A stretch of DNA of 64,000 bases from Mannheimia pernigra (GCF_013377995.1 NZ_CP055305.1:1178001-1242000); one strand, 5' to 3'; shown: positions 16,941-26,204, counted from the stretch's first letter. Notes: generated by a model not told the origin, from the letters alone. A program made the numbers and translations.

Positions 16941-17840
16941 ATGAAAAAAACGCTTCTTTCAACAGCAATTTTATTTGCTAATTTATTTGTTGTTTCGCCA
17001 AGTATGGCAAATAGCACAGCAGTTAAGCCTATTCATATTAATTCGTCTGAGTTAGCTCAAATTCAATGGCAAGATATACCATTTTCACAGACGGTAAAAA
17101 CAAATTTAACAGCAAGCAAAAAGCAAGCATTTACGGCTTCTTTTGCTGGTATTGCAAGTCCAGTTGCAGCTTATCGTATTCCAGCGAATCAAGGAACATT
17201 AGAGATTGAAATTGAAAGTCCTGTAATGGATCGAAATGTTTTTGTACCAACAGCGGTTGTATTAGATAGTAATTTTAATGTGGCGGCAACGTATTCATCT
17301 TCTGAATTTAAGTTATTGGAGGAACGTGGCTTAAAGGGTAATCGCTTAGGTGCAAAGCTCAATTTAACGCCAGCAAGCAATCAAGAATACATTTATCTGC
17401 TTATCTATACGACACAACAAGATTTAGACAAAACAACGATGATGCCACATCCTGCAAAAGTATATGCTAAGGCGACAGGAAAGCAACCACCAGCGATTAG
17501 TGATATTGAAGTTGCTCATAGTTTGAATGGTCAAATTCACATTAATGTATTAGGTTCAAATGGCACTAAATTTATCGGTTTACCAACAGATATTTTTAGT
17601 TTAAATTCCAATAAAGTGGCAACACCAGTAGGTCAAAGCAGACAGAACTCAGTAAAAGAGAATTCAAATGCAATAAACGCAGCAGTAGATAAAGATACGG
17701 AAGCCTATTTTAATCAGGCGGTAATGAAAGCGATTAAAGCGAAAGATATTAACAGAGCGATGAATTTAGTTAATGAGGCGGAAAAATTAGGTCTCACCTC
17801 GCCACGCCAAATTTTCCTAAAAAATGTAAGTTCAAATTAA
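16941..17840 (+). CDS. malM: MalM, periplasmic protein of the maltose operon
   Basis: 299 residues with a signal peptide ending near residue 23 (SMA). The biochemical role of MalM is unknown; it is periplasmic and lies last in malK-lamB-malM operons. Similarity to E. coli MalM is clear in the IASPVAAYRIPANQGTL segment, in YLLIYTTQQDLDKTT, and in the C-terminal helical end DTEAYFNQAV to NEAEKLGL. An RBS (AGAGGTT) precedes the ATG. Confidence 0.9.
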   Translation: MKKTLLSTAILFANLFVVSPSMANSTAVKPIHINSSELAQIQWQDIPFSQTVKTNLTASKKQAFTASFAGIASPVAAYRIPANQGTLEIEIESPVMDRNVFVPTAVVLDSNFNVAATYSSSEFKLLEERGLKGNRLGAKLNLTPASNQEYIYLLIYTTQQDLDKTTMMPHPAKVYAKATGKQPPAISDIEVAHSLNGQIHINVLGSNGTKFIGLPTDIFSLNSNKVATPVGQSRQNSVKENSNAINAAVDKDTEAYFNQAVMKAIKAKDINRAMNLVNEAEKLGLTSPRQIFLKNVSSN

Positions 17841-17903
17841 TTCACTCATTGTTTTTTTCATAGACATTTCCTTGTCATCGAATAGATGGTTCTTCTCCAT
17901 CAA

Positions 17904-17938
17904 CACCCTATCAGGATAATCTGATAGGGTGCTTTTTT
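17904..17938 (+). terminator. Terminator of malK-lamB-malM
   Basis: CACCCTATCAG and CTGATAGGGTG form a perfect 11-bp stem with a 6-base loop followed by CTTTTTT. It lies between the convergent malM and ttcA. Confidence 0.9.
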
Positions 17939-17982
17939 AGGGAAAATTTGCAAAGTTTCCTGAAAATTTGACCGCTTGAAGC

Positions 17983-18924
17983 TTAGTTTACTGCTTTAAA
18001 TTGAATCACGCCAGCATCGGTAAAATTATTGTCATCATCTTCATCTAAGAAAGTTTTCGGTTCGATTTTGATGTTATCAAAAGCTGTGTCGCCTTCCACA
18101 CCTTCGATTATTTGACCGTGTTTAATCCCTTTGAAATCGAATAAATTCGGATCGCATAAGTGTGATGGCACAATATCTTGTAAGGCACTAAACATTGTTT
18201 CTAAACGCCCAGGATATTGGCGATCCCAGGTGTTTAACATCTCTTTTACTACTTGGCGTTGTAGGTTAGGTTGAGAGCCGCACAAGTTACACGGAATAAT
18301 TGGAAACTGCTTTGCTTCTGCATATTTAATAATATCTTTCTCTTTACAATAAGCCAGTGGGCGAATCACAATTTGCTTTCCATCATCAGAAATTAGTTTT
18401 GGCGGCATACTTTTCATTTTGCCTCCGTAGAACATATTTAAGAAAAGGGTTGCTAGCATATCATCACGATGGTGTCCTAGTGCGATTTTAGTTGCACCCA
18501 ATTCAGTTGCGGTACGGTATAAAATGCCACGGCGTAGTCGAGAGCAGAGCGAGCAAGTGGTTTTGCCTTCAGGAATTTTTTCTTTTACGATACCGTAAGT
18601 GTTCTCTTCTACGATCTTATATTCCACCCCAATGCTTTGTAAGTAGCGAGGCAGTATTTCTTCAGGAAAGCCTGGCTGTTTTTGGTCTAAATTAACCGCC
18701 ACTATGCTGAAATTCACTGGGGCACTTTGTTGAAGGTTAAGCAAAATATCAAGTAGCGTGTAGCTGTCTTTTCCGCCTGAAAGGCAAACCATCACACGAT
18801 CGCCCTCTTCAATCATACCAAAATCAGCAATGGCATTACCCACGTTGCGGCGTAAGCGCTTTTGCAACTTATTGAAATTATAAGTGATTTTTTTCTCAGC
18901 TTTTTGTTGAATATCGTCTGTCAT
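17983..18924 (-). CDS. ttcA: tRNA 2-thiocytidine biosynthesis protein TtcA
   Basis: Iron-sulfur enzyme that thiolates cytidine 32 of certain tRNAs using ATP. The 313-residue protein has the PP-loop SGGKDS (49-54), the CSLC pair (Cys124, Cys127) and the second CNLC pair (Cys212, Cys215) that hold the cluster. It is convergent with malM and stands alone. There is no sign of disruption. Confidence 0.96.
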   Translation of the reverse strand: MTDDIQQKAEKKITYNFNKLQKRLRRNVGNAIADFGMIEEGDRVMVCLSGGKDSYTLLDILLNLQQSAPVNFSIVAVNLDQKQPGFPEEILPRYLQSIGVEYKIVEENTYGIVKEKIPEGKTTCSLCSRLRRGILYRTATELGATKIALGHHRDDMLATLFLNMFYGGKMKSMPPKLISDDGKQIVIRPLAYCKEKDIIKYAEAKQFPIIPCNLCGSQPNLQRQVVKEMLNTWDRQYPGRLETMFSALQDIVPSHLCDPNLFDFKGIKHGQIIEGVEGDTAFDNIKIEPKTFLDEDDDNNFTDAGVIQFKAVN

Positions 18925-18983
18925 AATGTTTTTAATAGCCTGATAAAGCAGCGTATAGTAAAGATTTCGCTACATTTTGCAAG

Positions 18984-19709
18984 TTAATTGTTGAGTTTAA
19001 GGGTAGCAATATAGTTGCAACTGACATCATCATTCATCCAAAATTTTTCGGTTAATGGATTGAAATGATAACCTTTGATTTCTTGACAACTTAAATCTGC
19101 TTGATCGCACCACGTTAAGAGTTCCGCAGGTTTGATAAATTTCTCAAATTCGTGGGTGCCTTTTGGTAACATTTTTAGTACATATTCTGCCCCAATAATC
19201 ACCAACATATAGGCTTTGAAGGTACGGTTGATAGTGGATAAAAATAATACACCATCAGGTTTAAGTAAGGATTTACAGCTTTGAATAACCGACAGTGGAT
19301 CAGGAACGTGTTCGAGCATTTCCATACAGGTGATGACATCGAATTTCTCCGTTGGATTTAACGAAGAACAAGCGGTCGTTTTTTGCAAAAAATCTTCAAT
19401 TGTAGTTTGTTGATAATCGATTGCTAAATCACTTTGTTTGGCGTGCTGTTTCGCTATTTCAAGCGGTTGTGAGGTCATATCAATGCCAGTGACAATTGCC
19501 CCTTGTTTTGCCATCGCTTCACTTAAAATGCCACCACCGCAACCAACGTCTAATACTTTTTTGCCGAATAAACCGTTCGATTTTTCTAAAATATAGGACA
19601 AACGTAGTGGATTGAGCAGGTGAATAGGCTTGAAACTGCCGTTCGGATCCCACCAAGTTTGTGCCATTTTTTCAAATTTTGTAATTTCGTGTTGATCGAC
19701 ATTTTCCAT
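18984..19709 (-). CDS. ubiG: Ubiquinone biosynthesis O-methyltransferase UbiG
   Basis: SAM-dependent enzyme that carries out both O-methylations in ubiquinone synthesis. The 241 residues match the family (E. coli 240). The N-terminal FEKMAQTWWDPNG block, the SAM-binding VLDVGCGGG and the downstream CMEMLEHVPDP are all typical. It lies just upstream of ttcA on the same strand and is divergent from the glycosylase gene. An uptake signal (19368-19376) lies inside the coding region. Confidence 0.96.
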   Translation of the reverse strand: MENVDQHEITKFEKMAQTWWDPNGSFKPIHLLNPLRLSYILEKSNGLFGKKVLDVGCGGGILSEAMAKQGAIVTGIDMTSQPLEIAKQHAKQSDLAIDYQQTTIEDFLQKTTACSSLNPTEKFDVITCMEMLEHVPDPLSVIQSCKSLLKPDGVLFLSTINRTFKAYMLVIIGAEYVLKMLPKGTHEFEKFIKPAELLTWCDQADLSCQEIKGYHFNPLTEKFWMNDDVSCNYIATLKLNN

Positions 19710-19773
19710 AAGTTGGTTCCTGTGGTAAATTTAGGCGTTACTATAACCTATTTAATTTGAAAGGAAAATCAGA

Positions 19774-20154
19774 ATGACTAGAATTAACCTTGTTCCGCCT
19801 GCGGAATTGTGTGATCAACATCTGCTTGCCGAACATCGAGAACTTACCCGAATTCCGAATGCCGTGGCAAAAGGGAAATTCAGCCTGAAAGGACAGCCCG
19901 CTGATTATAAATTAGGAGAAGGACACGTGCGTTTTTTCTTTAATAAGCTCACTTTTTTGAAAAAACGCTACGATGCTCTGCACGAAGAGTGTTTAGCAAG
20001 AGGCTTTAAGATGCAGTATTTCTGGGCGGAAGAGCTACCGCAAGATCCGAGTTTGTGGCTAGATTATGAACCTACAGAAACAGCGCTCTTTGCTAACCGA
20101 GAACGGATTGAGTTGAGAATGCCAGCAAAACCGCGTTTTACTGAAAGAAAATAA
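19774..20154 (+). CDS. Pyrimidine dimer DNA glycosylase, T4 endonuclease V-like
   Basis: 126-residue protein very similar at its start to phage T4 DenV. Both share the MTRINL start, the ELxDQHLLAExREL block and the GEGHVRFFFNKLTFLKKR segment. The catalytic Thr2 (whose amino group attacks the sugar after Met removal) and Glu23 are present, with Arg22 and Arg26 beside it. Such enzymes remove UV-induced dimers and cut the DNA. The gene has a good RBS (AAAGGA). The C-terminus is shorter than DenV (138). Confidence 0.85.
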   Translation: MTRINLVPPAELCDQHLLAEHRELTRIPNAVAKGKFSLKGQPADYKLGEGHVRFFFNKLTFLKKRYDALHEECLARGFKMQYFWAEELPQDPSLWLDYEPTETALFANRERIELRMPAKPRFTERK

Positions 20155-20173
20155 CCGCTTGCACGCCTTTTTA

Positions 20174-20182
20174 TGCTATAAT
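20174..20182 (+). promoter_or_regulatory. Extended -10 element upstream of gyrA
   Basis: TGCTATAAT combines the extended TGn with a perfect TATAAT, about 63 bases before the gyrA ATG. No good -35 was seen, which is common with extended -10 promoters. Confidence 0.6.
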
Positions 20183-20244
20183 CTCGCCAATTTTTTGCCT
20201 TGTTTACGTAAGGCTCTTTTACTACTAAAAATTAGGAAATTTCA

Positions 20245-22947
20245 ATGAGCGAATTAGCCAAAGATATTATTCCCGTAAGTATTGAGGACGAGTTAAAAAC
20301 TTCTTACCTTGATTATGCGATGTCGGTAATTGTTGGGCGTGCATTGCCTGACGTGAGAGACGGCTTAAAGCCTGTTCACCGCCGAGTGCTTTTCTCAATG
20401 GATCAAAACAGCAACACTTATAATAAACCGCACGTGAAATCAGCCCGTGTAGTAGGTGATGTGATTGGTAAATACCATCCACACGGTGACTCTGCGGTGT
20501 ACGACACGATTGTGCGAATGGCTCAGCCGTTCTCATTGCGTTATATGTTGGTAGATGGTCAAGGTAACTTCGGTTCTATCGATGGTGATGCACCAGCGGC
20601 AATGCGTTATACCGAAGTGCGTATGCAGAAAATTACCCAGGAATTGCTCACCGATTTAGACAAGGAAACGGTGGATTTCTCGCCAAACTATGACGGTAAA
20701 GAGATGATTCCTGATGTGTTGCCAACTAAAATTCCAGCCTTGTTAGTAAATGGTTCTTCGGGCATTGCAGTGGGTATGGCAACCAATATTCCGCCCCATA
20801 ATTTAGGCGAAGTGTTAGACGGCTGCTTAGCGTATATTGAAAATGAAGAGATCAGCATTGAAGAGCTAATGCGTTATATTCCTGGTCCAGATTTTCCAAC
20901 AGGGGCGATTATTAATGGTCGTAAAGGGATTGAAGACGCTTACCGCACAGGACGAGGCAAAGTTTATGTACGGGCAAAAGCAAGTGTAGAAAGCACAGAC
21001 AAAGGACGTGAGCAAATTGTTGTTACCGAGTTGCCTTATCAAGTAAACAAAGCAAAATTAATTGAAAAAATTGCAGAGCTGGTAAAAGAGAAGAAAATTG
21101 AAGGCATCAGCAAAATTGACGATTATTCAGACAAAAAAGGGATCTCGATTGTTATTGAAGTAAAACGTGATGCAGTGGGCGAAGTGGTGTTAAATCACTT
21201 ATATTCACTGACTCAAATGCAAGTTACTTTCGGTATCAATATGGTCGCGTTAGACAACGGTCAGCCGAAAGTGTTGAACCTCCGCCAAATCATTGAAGCC
21301 TTTGTGAAACACCGCCGTGAAGTAGTAACACGCCGTACTATTTTTGAATTACGCAAAGCCCGTGAGCGTGCTCATATTTTAGAAGGCTTGGCGATTGCAT
21401 TAGCGAATATTGACCCTGTCATAGAGCTTATCCGTGCTTCAAAAACGGCTGAAGAAGCGCGAGAAGGTTTACTTGCTCGTCCTTGGGCATTAGGCAACGT
21501 AGCCCCAATGTTGGAAGCTGCTGGTGTAGGGGCTTCTCGCCCAGAAGATTTGCCTGAAAACTTAGGCGTGCGCGATGGCGAATATTACTTATCTGAAGCT
21601 CAAGCTCGTGCGATTTTAGAGTTACGTTTACACCGCTTAACTGGTTTAGAACACGAAAAAATTGTTGAAGAGTATAAAGAACTCTTAACTGTCATTGGCG
21701 AATTAATTCATATTTTAACTAGCCCAGAACGCTTAATGGAAGTGATCCGTGAAGAGTTAGAATTAGTGAAAGCCACTTTCAATGATGAACGCCGTACAGA
21801 AATTACTGCCGCCTCTGGTGACATCAACATTGAAGATTTAATCGCCCAAGAAGATGTGGTGGTCACGCTTTCACACGCAGGTTATGTAAAATATCAACCG
21901 CTTTCAGACTACGAGGCCCAACGCCGTGGCGGTAAAGGAAAGTCGGCAACAAAGATGAAAGAAGATGATTTCATCGAAAAATTATTGGTGGCAAACACCC
22001 ACGACACCATTCTCTGCTTCTCAAGCCGTGGTCGTTTATATCAATTAAAAGTGTATCAACTACCTCAAGCTAGCCGTGGGGCGAGAGGCACGCCGATTGT
22101 GAATATTCTGCCCTTGGTGAAAGAAGAAAATGAACGTATTACCGCAATCCTTCCAATTCCAAACGGCGAATTTAGTGCGGATAAATTTATCTTTATGGCA
22201 ACTGCAAGTGGCGTGGTGAAAAAAGTTTCGCTTGATGCGTTCAGCAATGTTCGATCAAGCGGTCTCATTGCATTAAAACTTCGCGAAGGTGATGAATTAA
22301 TTGGCGTGGACATCACAGACGGCGAGAGCGAAATTATGCTATTCTCAGCACAAGGTCGAGTGGTTCGTTTTGCAGAAAAAGCCGTCCGTGCAATGGGGCG
22401 TACCGCAACAGGGGTGAGAGGTATTAAACTTTCCACCACTGAAATTTCAGCAGAAGAGATTGAAGAAGCCGAAATTATTGAGATGGAAAACGAAGACGCG
22501 GAAGATACCTCAAGCGTTAGCCTTGATACCGATCGCGTGGTTTCACTTGTGATTCCTCATACCTCAGGTGACATTCTTACTGTAACGCAAAATGGCTATG
22601 GAAAACGCACCATAATCAGTGAATATCCAGTGAAATCTCGCGCAACCAAAGGAGTGGTTTCAATTAAGGTAAACGAACGCAACGGCAAAGTAGTCGCCGC
22701 TGTTCAAGTTGAGGAAGCTGACCAAATTATGCTGATTACTGATGCTGGCACGCTCGTTCGCACAAGGGCTGCAGAAGTTAGCCTCGTTGGACGAAATACC
22801 CAAGGCGTTCGCATTATTCGAACTGCAGAAGATGAACACGTTGTCGGTCTAGAGCGAGTGTGTGAGCCTGAAGAAGATGACAGTATTAGCGAATTTGATA
22901 ACGCAGACACTAATGCAGAGAATGTAGAAACTTCAACAGAAGAATAA
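20245..22947 (+). CDS. gyrA: DNA gyrase subunit A
   Basis: Type II topoisomerase subunit that breaks and rejoins DNA; 900 residues (E. coli 875). The catalytic Tyr122 lies in AAMRYTEVRM. The quinolone-resistance region reads HPHGDSAVYDTIV with Ser83 and Asp87, the susceptible-type residues. The C-terminal wrapping domain has the GyrA box QRRGGKGK, and the tail is acidic. It carries its own promoter and marks the left border of the restriction island. Confidence 0.98.
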   Translation: MSELAKDIIPVSIEDELKTSYLDYAMSVIVGRALPDVRDGLKPVHRRVLFSMDQNSNTYNKPHVKSARVVGDVIGKYHPHGDSAVYDTIVRMAQPFSLRYMLVDGQGNFGSIDGDAPAAMRYTEVRMQKITQELLTDLDKETVDFSPNYDGKEMIPDVLPTKIPALLVNGSSGIAVGMATNIPPHNLGEVLDGCLAYIENEEISIEELMRYIPGPDFPTGAIINGRKGIEDAYRTGRGKVYVRAKASVESTDKGREQIVVTELPYQVNKAKLIEKIAELVKEKKIEGISKIDDYSDKKGISIVIEVKRDAVGEVVLNHLYSLTQMQVTFGINMVALDNGQPKVLNLRQIIEAFVKHRREVVTRRTIFELRKARERAHILEGLAIALANIDPVIELIRASKTAEEAREGLLARPWALGNVAPMLEAAGVGASRPEDLPENLGVRDGEYYLSEAQARAILELRLHRLTGLEHEKIVEEYKELLTVIGELIHILTSPERLMEVIREELELVKATFNDERRTEITAASGDINIEDLIAQEDVVVTLSHAGYVKYQPLSDYEAQRRGGKGKSATKMKEDDFIEKLLVANTHDTILCFSSRGRLYQLKVYQLPQASRGARGTPIVNILPLVKEENERITAILPIPNGEFSADKFIFMATASGVVKKVSLDAFSNVRSSGLIALKLREGDELIGVDITDGESEIMLFSAQGRVVRFAEKAVRAMGRTATGVRGIKLSTTEISAEEIEEAEIIEMENEDAEDTSSVSLDTDRVVSLVIPHTSGDILTVTQNGYGKRTIISEYPVKSRATKGVVSIKVNERNGKVVAAVQVEEADQIMLITDAGTLVRTRAAEVSLVGRNTQGVRIIRTAEDEHVVGLERVCEPEEDDSISEFDNADTNAENVETSTEE

Positions 22948-22960
22948 TCTTAAACTATAC

Positions 22961-23029
22961 AAGCGGTCGTTTTTTCAGAGAATTTTGCAAACAAGCAATA
23001 TGCAAAAATTTGGGGAAATTCGACCGCTT
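22961..23029 (+). terminator. Possible gyrA terminator with distant uptake-signal arms
   Basis: AAGCGGTCG followed by TTTTTT, and CGACCGCTT 51 bases later, are complementary. The loop is long, so this is a weak terminator candidate. It fills most of the gap between gyrA and hsdM. Confidence 0.35.
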
Positions 23030-23059
23030 TAATATATGAGTCATATTAGGAATACAAAA

Positions 23060-24631
23060 ATGGCAGCTATTCAACAAAGAGCAGAACTCCATCGCCAAAT
23101 TTGGCAAATTGCAAACGAAGTTCGTGGAGCCGTAGATGGTTGGGATTTTAAACAATATGTATTAGGCACACTGTTTTACCGCTTCATCAGTGAAAATTTT
23201 GCCGCCTATATTGAGCAAGGTGATGAAAATATTGATTACTCAGCCTATTCCGATGAAGAAATTGATGCGGCAGGCATTAAAGAAGATGCCATCAAGACCA
23301 AAGGTTATTTTATTTATCCCAGCCAATTATTTAAAAACATCGCTAAAAATGCCCATTTAAATAAAAATTTAAACATTGAACTTGCCGATATTTTTACGGA
23401 TATTGAAAGTTCTGCAGTGGGCTTTGATTCGGAATACGATATTAAAGGTTTATTTGCCGATTTTGATACCAAAAGTAACCGCTTGGGGAATACGGTTGAA
23501 GATAAAAATAAACGACTTGCAGCGGTATTAAAAGGCGTTGAAACGTTAAATTTCGGGGAATTTGCGGATAATCAGATCGATCTTTTTGGTGATGCCTATG
23601 AGTTTTTGATTTCCAATTATGCTTCCAATGCAGGAAAGTCTGGTGGCGAATTTTTTACGCCGCAAAATGTGTCTAAACTGATTTCACAACTAGCTTTACA
23701 CGGTCAAAGTGCGGTCAATAAAATTTATGATCCAGCTTGTGGTTCAGGCTCGTTATTATTACAAGCGAAAAAACAATTTGATGCTCACGTGATTGAAGAA
23801 GGATTCTTTGGACAAGAAATCAATCACACCACTTACAATCTCGCTCGAATGAATATGTTTTTGCATAATATCAATTATGACAAATTCCATATTGAGTTGG
23901 GCGATACGCTAATCAATCCAAAATTAAAAGATGATAAGCCCTTTGATGCGATTGTATCCAACCCACCTTATTCAATTAAATGGATTGGCTCAGATGACCC
24001 AACCTTAATTAACGACGAGCGTTTCGCTCCGGCTGGTATTCTTGCTCCGAAATCCAAAGCCGATTTTGCCTTTATTCTGCACGCCTTAAATTATCTTTCT
24101 GCCAAAGGGCGAGCAGCGATTATCACTTTCCCTGGTATTTTCTATCGCAGCGGTGCGGAGCAAAAAATTCGTCAATATTTAGTGGAACAGAATGTGGTGG
24201 AAACTGTGATCGCCCTACCACCCAATCTATTCTTTGGCACGAGTATTGCAACAAATATTTTAGTGCTTTCCAAACATAAAACCGACACTAAAACCCAATT
24301 TATTGACGCAAGCGGTCTGTTTAAAAAAGAAACTAACAACAATGTACTGACTGATGAGCATATCGCTGAAATCTTGAAACTCTTTGCGGATAAAGTTGAT
24401 GTTGAGCATCTCGCAAAATCTGTCGAAAACAGTCAAATTGCGGATAATGAGTACAACCTTGCAGTAAGTTCTTATGTGGAGCAAAAAGATACCCGAGAAG
24501 TGATTAACATCACTGAACTCAACGAAGAAATTTGCAAAACAGTGGCAAAAATTGACCGCTTGCGTGCGGATATTGATGCGATTGTAGCGGAGATTGAAGC
24601 GGAGATTGAAGCGGAGATTGAAGCGGAGTAA
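23060..24631 (+). CDS. hsdM: Type I restriction-modification enzyme, DNA methyltransferase subunit HsdM
   Basis: Adenine-N6 methyltransferase subunit, 523 residues from the ATG at 23060 (EcoR124I HsdM has 520). That ATG has AGG 9 bases upstream, and its MAAIQQRAEL start fits the family; an in-frame ATG at 23036 is less likely. SAM motif DPACGSGS and catalytic NPPY (SNPPYSI) are intact. The C-terminus is a repeating IEAE coiled coil encoded by a 12-bp tandem repeat. It heads the operon with hsdS, prrC and hsdR downstream. Type IC assignment rests on the prrC and HsdR features. Confidence 0.93.
   Translation: MAAIQQRAELHRQIWQIANEVRGAVDGWDFKQYVLGTLFYRFISENFAAYIEQGDENIDYSAYSDEEIDAAGIKEDAIKTKGYFIYPSQLFKNIAKNAHLNKNLNIELADIFTDIESSAVGFDSEYDIKGLFADFDTKSNRLGNTVEDKNKRLAAVLKGVETLNFGEFADNQIDLFGDAYEFLISNYASNAGKSGGEFFTPQNVSKLISQLALHGQSAVNKIYDPACGSGSLLLQAKKQFDAHVIEEGFFGQEINHTTYNLARMNMFLHNINYDKFHIELGDTLINPKLKDDKPFDAIVSNPPYSIKWIGSDDPTLINDERFAPAGILAPKSKADFAFILHALNYLSAKGRAAIITFPGIFYRSGAEQKIRQYLVEQNVVETVIALPPNLFFGTSIATNILVLSKHKTDTKTQFIDASGLFKKETNNNVLTDEHIAEILKLFADKVDVEHLAKSVENSQIADNEYNLAVSSYVEQKDTREVINITELNEEICKTVAKIDRLRADIDAIVAEIEAEIEAEIEAE
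24587..24628 (+). repeat. 12-bp tandem repeat at the end of hsdM
   Basis: GCGGAGATTGAA occurs three and a half times, encoding AEIE repeats that run up to the stop codon. Because the unit is four codons, changes in copy number would alter the length of the C-terminal helix without shifting frame. Confidence 0.9.
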
Positions 24632-24635
24632 GTAA

Positions 24636-26201
24636 ATGAACGACAAACTTCCTGTAAATATTCAAGAGCTTATCAGTAAACGCATCATTGAAGATGAGCG
24701 AATTGAATTTAAAGCTAATTGGAATCCTGAAGCGGTTTTACACACGATTTGTGCCTTTGCGAATGATTTCCATAATTTAGGTGGTGGTTATTTAATTGTT
24801 GGCCTTGAAGAAAAAGACGGGATACCAGTACTGCCGCCTGTTGGTTTGTTGCCTGAACAGGTAGATGCTATTCGTAAAGAGTTATTACAGCTGGAAAAAA
24901 ATCATATTGTTCCAGCTTTTCATACACTCACGGCGACTTATGAAATTCAAGGGAAGCTGATTTTAGTGCTATGGGCAGTTGGTGGTGAAATGCGTCCCTA
25001 TCGTGCGAAAAAATCCTTATCGCAGAAAAATAGCGAAAATTGGGCATATTATATTCGCCAACACTCCAATACCATTGAAGTGAAGGGGGAGATTGAACAA
25101 GAGCTATTGTCACTGGCAAATAAAGTTCCCTTTGATGATAGATTATGTTTATCCGCAACCTTAGATGACCTAGAACCTCATTTAATGCGTGAGTTCTTGG
25201 CGGAAATCAAAAGCGATTTAGCCGTGAATGCGAAATTCTTTTCAGTAGAAGAGCTTGCCAAACGAATGAATATTGTAGGCGGAAGTTCAGAAGCCCTATT
25301 TCCGAAAAATGTTGGTTTGCTCTTTTTTAATAGCCAACCTGAAAAATTTTTTCCTGAAACACAAATTGATGTTGTCTATTTTCCTAAAGGAGCAGGTGGT
25401 GGAGAAATTGAAGAAAAAACCTTCAAAGGCACAATCGGGCGAATTACTCAAGATGCCTTGCAATATATCAAAAACCGTTATTTGCAGGAAAAAATAGTCA
25501 AAGTGCCTTATCAGGCAGAATCAATTCGCTTTTGGAACTACCCGTTTCTTGCCCTAGAAGAAGCCTTGGTTAATGCGGTTTATCATCGTTCGTATGAAAT
25601 TCGTGAGCCGATCGAAGTGAGAATTAGCCCAAATGAAATTGTGATTTTAAGTTTCCCGGGGCCTGATCGCTCAATTAAATTAACCGATTTACAAACCGGC
25701 AAAGCAGTAAGTCGCCGTTATCGTAACCGCAGAATAGGTGAGTTTTTAAAAGATTTAGAATTAACAGAGGGACGTTCTACCGGAATCCCTACCATTCTAA
25801 GAGCAATGGCTGAAAACGGTTCGCCGGCTCCGCAGTTTGATACAGATGAAGAGCGTAGCTACTTTGCTATCAGCTTGCCAGTTCACCATTCAATGCTATC
25901 AGAAGATCAAGATAGCGACCTAGATAGCGACCTAGATAGCGACCTAGATGATGACTTGGATTTAACAGAATCGGTAGCTAAATTATTAACTGTTTTAACA
26001 CAAGAAGAGAATATATCAGCACTTTTAAGATTATTAAAAATTCAGCATCGACCGTCTTTGAGAAAATATTATCTTACACCGGCAATGGAATTAAATTTAA
26101 TTGAAATGACTATACCCGAAAAACCAACCAGTCGGTATCAGAAATATCGTTTAACCTCAAAGGGAAAAAGTTACCAAAAAAGGTTAAAAACAAAATCATA
26201 G
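24636..26201 (+). CDS. AlbA_2 / HATPase_c_4 domain protein inside the hsd operon
   Basis: 521-residue protein of the COG2865 type. The N-terminal AlbA_2 (Schlafen-like) domain is seen in ERIEFKANWNPEAV and GGGYLIVGLEEKDG. A degenerate GHKL ATPase follows, with EEALVNAVYHRSYEI, the PGPDRSI loop and RNRRIGEFLKDLELTEGRSTGI. The tail after about residue 430 looks like a winged helix. A DSDL linker encoded by a 12-bp repeat joins the last two parts. Such proteins are called putative regulators, and some occur in defence loci; the function here is unknown. It starts 5 bases after hsdM, so it is co-transcribed. Confidence 0.8.
   Translation: MNDKLPVNIQELISKRIIEDERIEFKANWNPEAVLHTICAFANDFHNLGGGYLIVGLEEKDGIPVLPPVGLLPEQVDAIRKELLQLEKNHIVPAFHTLTATYEIQGKLILVLWAVGGEMRPYRAKKSLSQKNSENWAYYIRQHSNTIEVKGEIEQELLSLANKVPFDDRLCLSATLDDLEPHLMREFLAEIKSDLAVNAKFFSVEELAKRMNIVGGSSEALFPKNVGLLFFNSQPEKFFPETQIDVVYFPKGAGGGEIEEKTFKGTIGRITQDALQYIKNRYLQEKIVKVPYQAESIRFWNYPFLALEEALVNAVYHRSYEIREPIEVRISPNEIVILSFPGPDRSIKLTDLQTGKAVSRRYRNRRIGEFLKDLELTEGRSTGIPTILRAMAENGSPAPQFDTDEERSYFAISLPVHHSMLSEDQDSDLDSDLDSDLDDDLDLTESVAKLLTVLTQEENISALLRLLKIQHRPSLRKYYLTPAMELNLIEMTIPEKPTSRYQKYRLTSKGKSYQKRLKTKS
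25911..25946 (+). repeat. 12-bp tandem repeat in the AlbA_2 gene
   Basis: GATAGCGACCTA occurs three times, encoding DSDL-DSDL-DSDL, followed by a degenerate copy (DDDL). The unit keeps frame and forms an acidic linker ahead of the C-terminal winged-helix-like part. Confidence 0.9.
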
Positions 26202-26204
26202 TTG

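Noticed and set aside
22961..23059. Integration site at the left edge of the restriction island
   Set aside because: No direct repeat was found at the two edges, and no integrase or tRNA gene is present; the dyad there is made of uptake signals.
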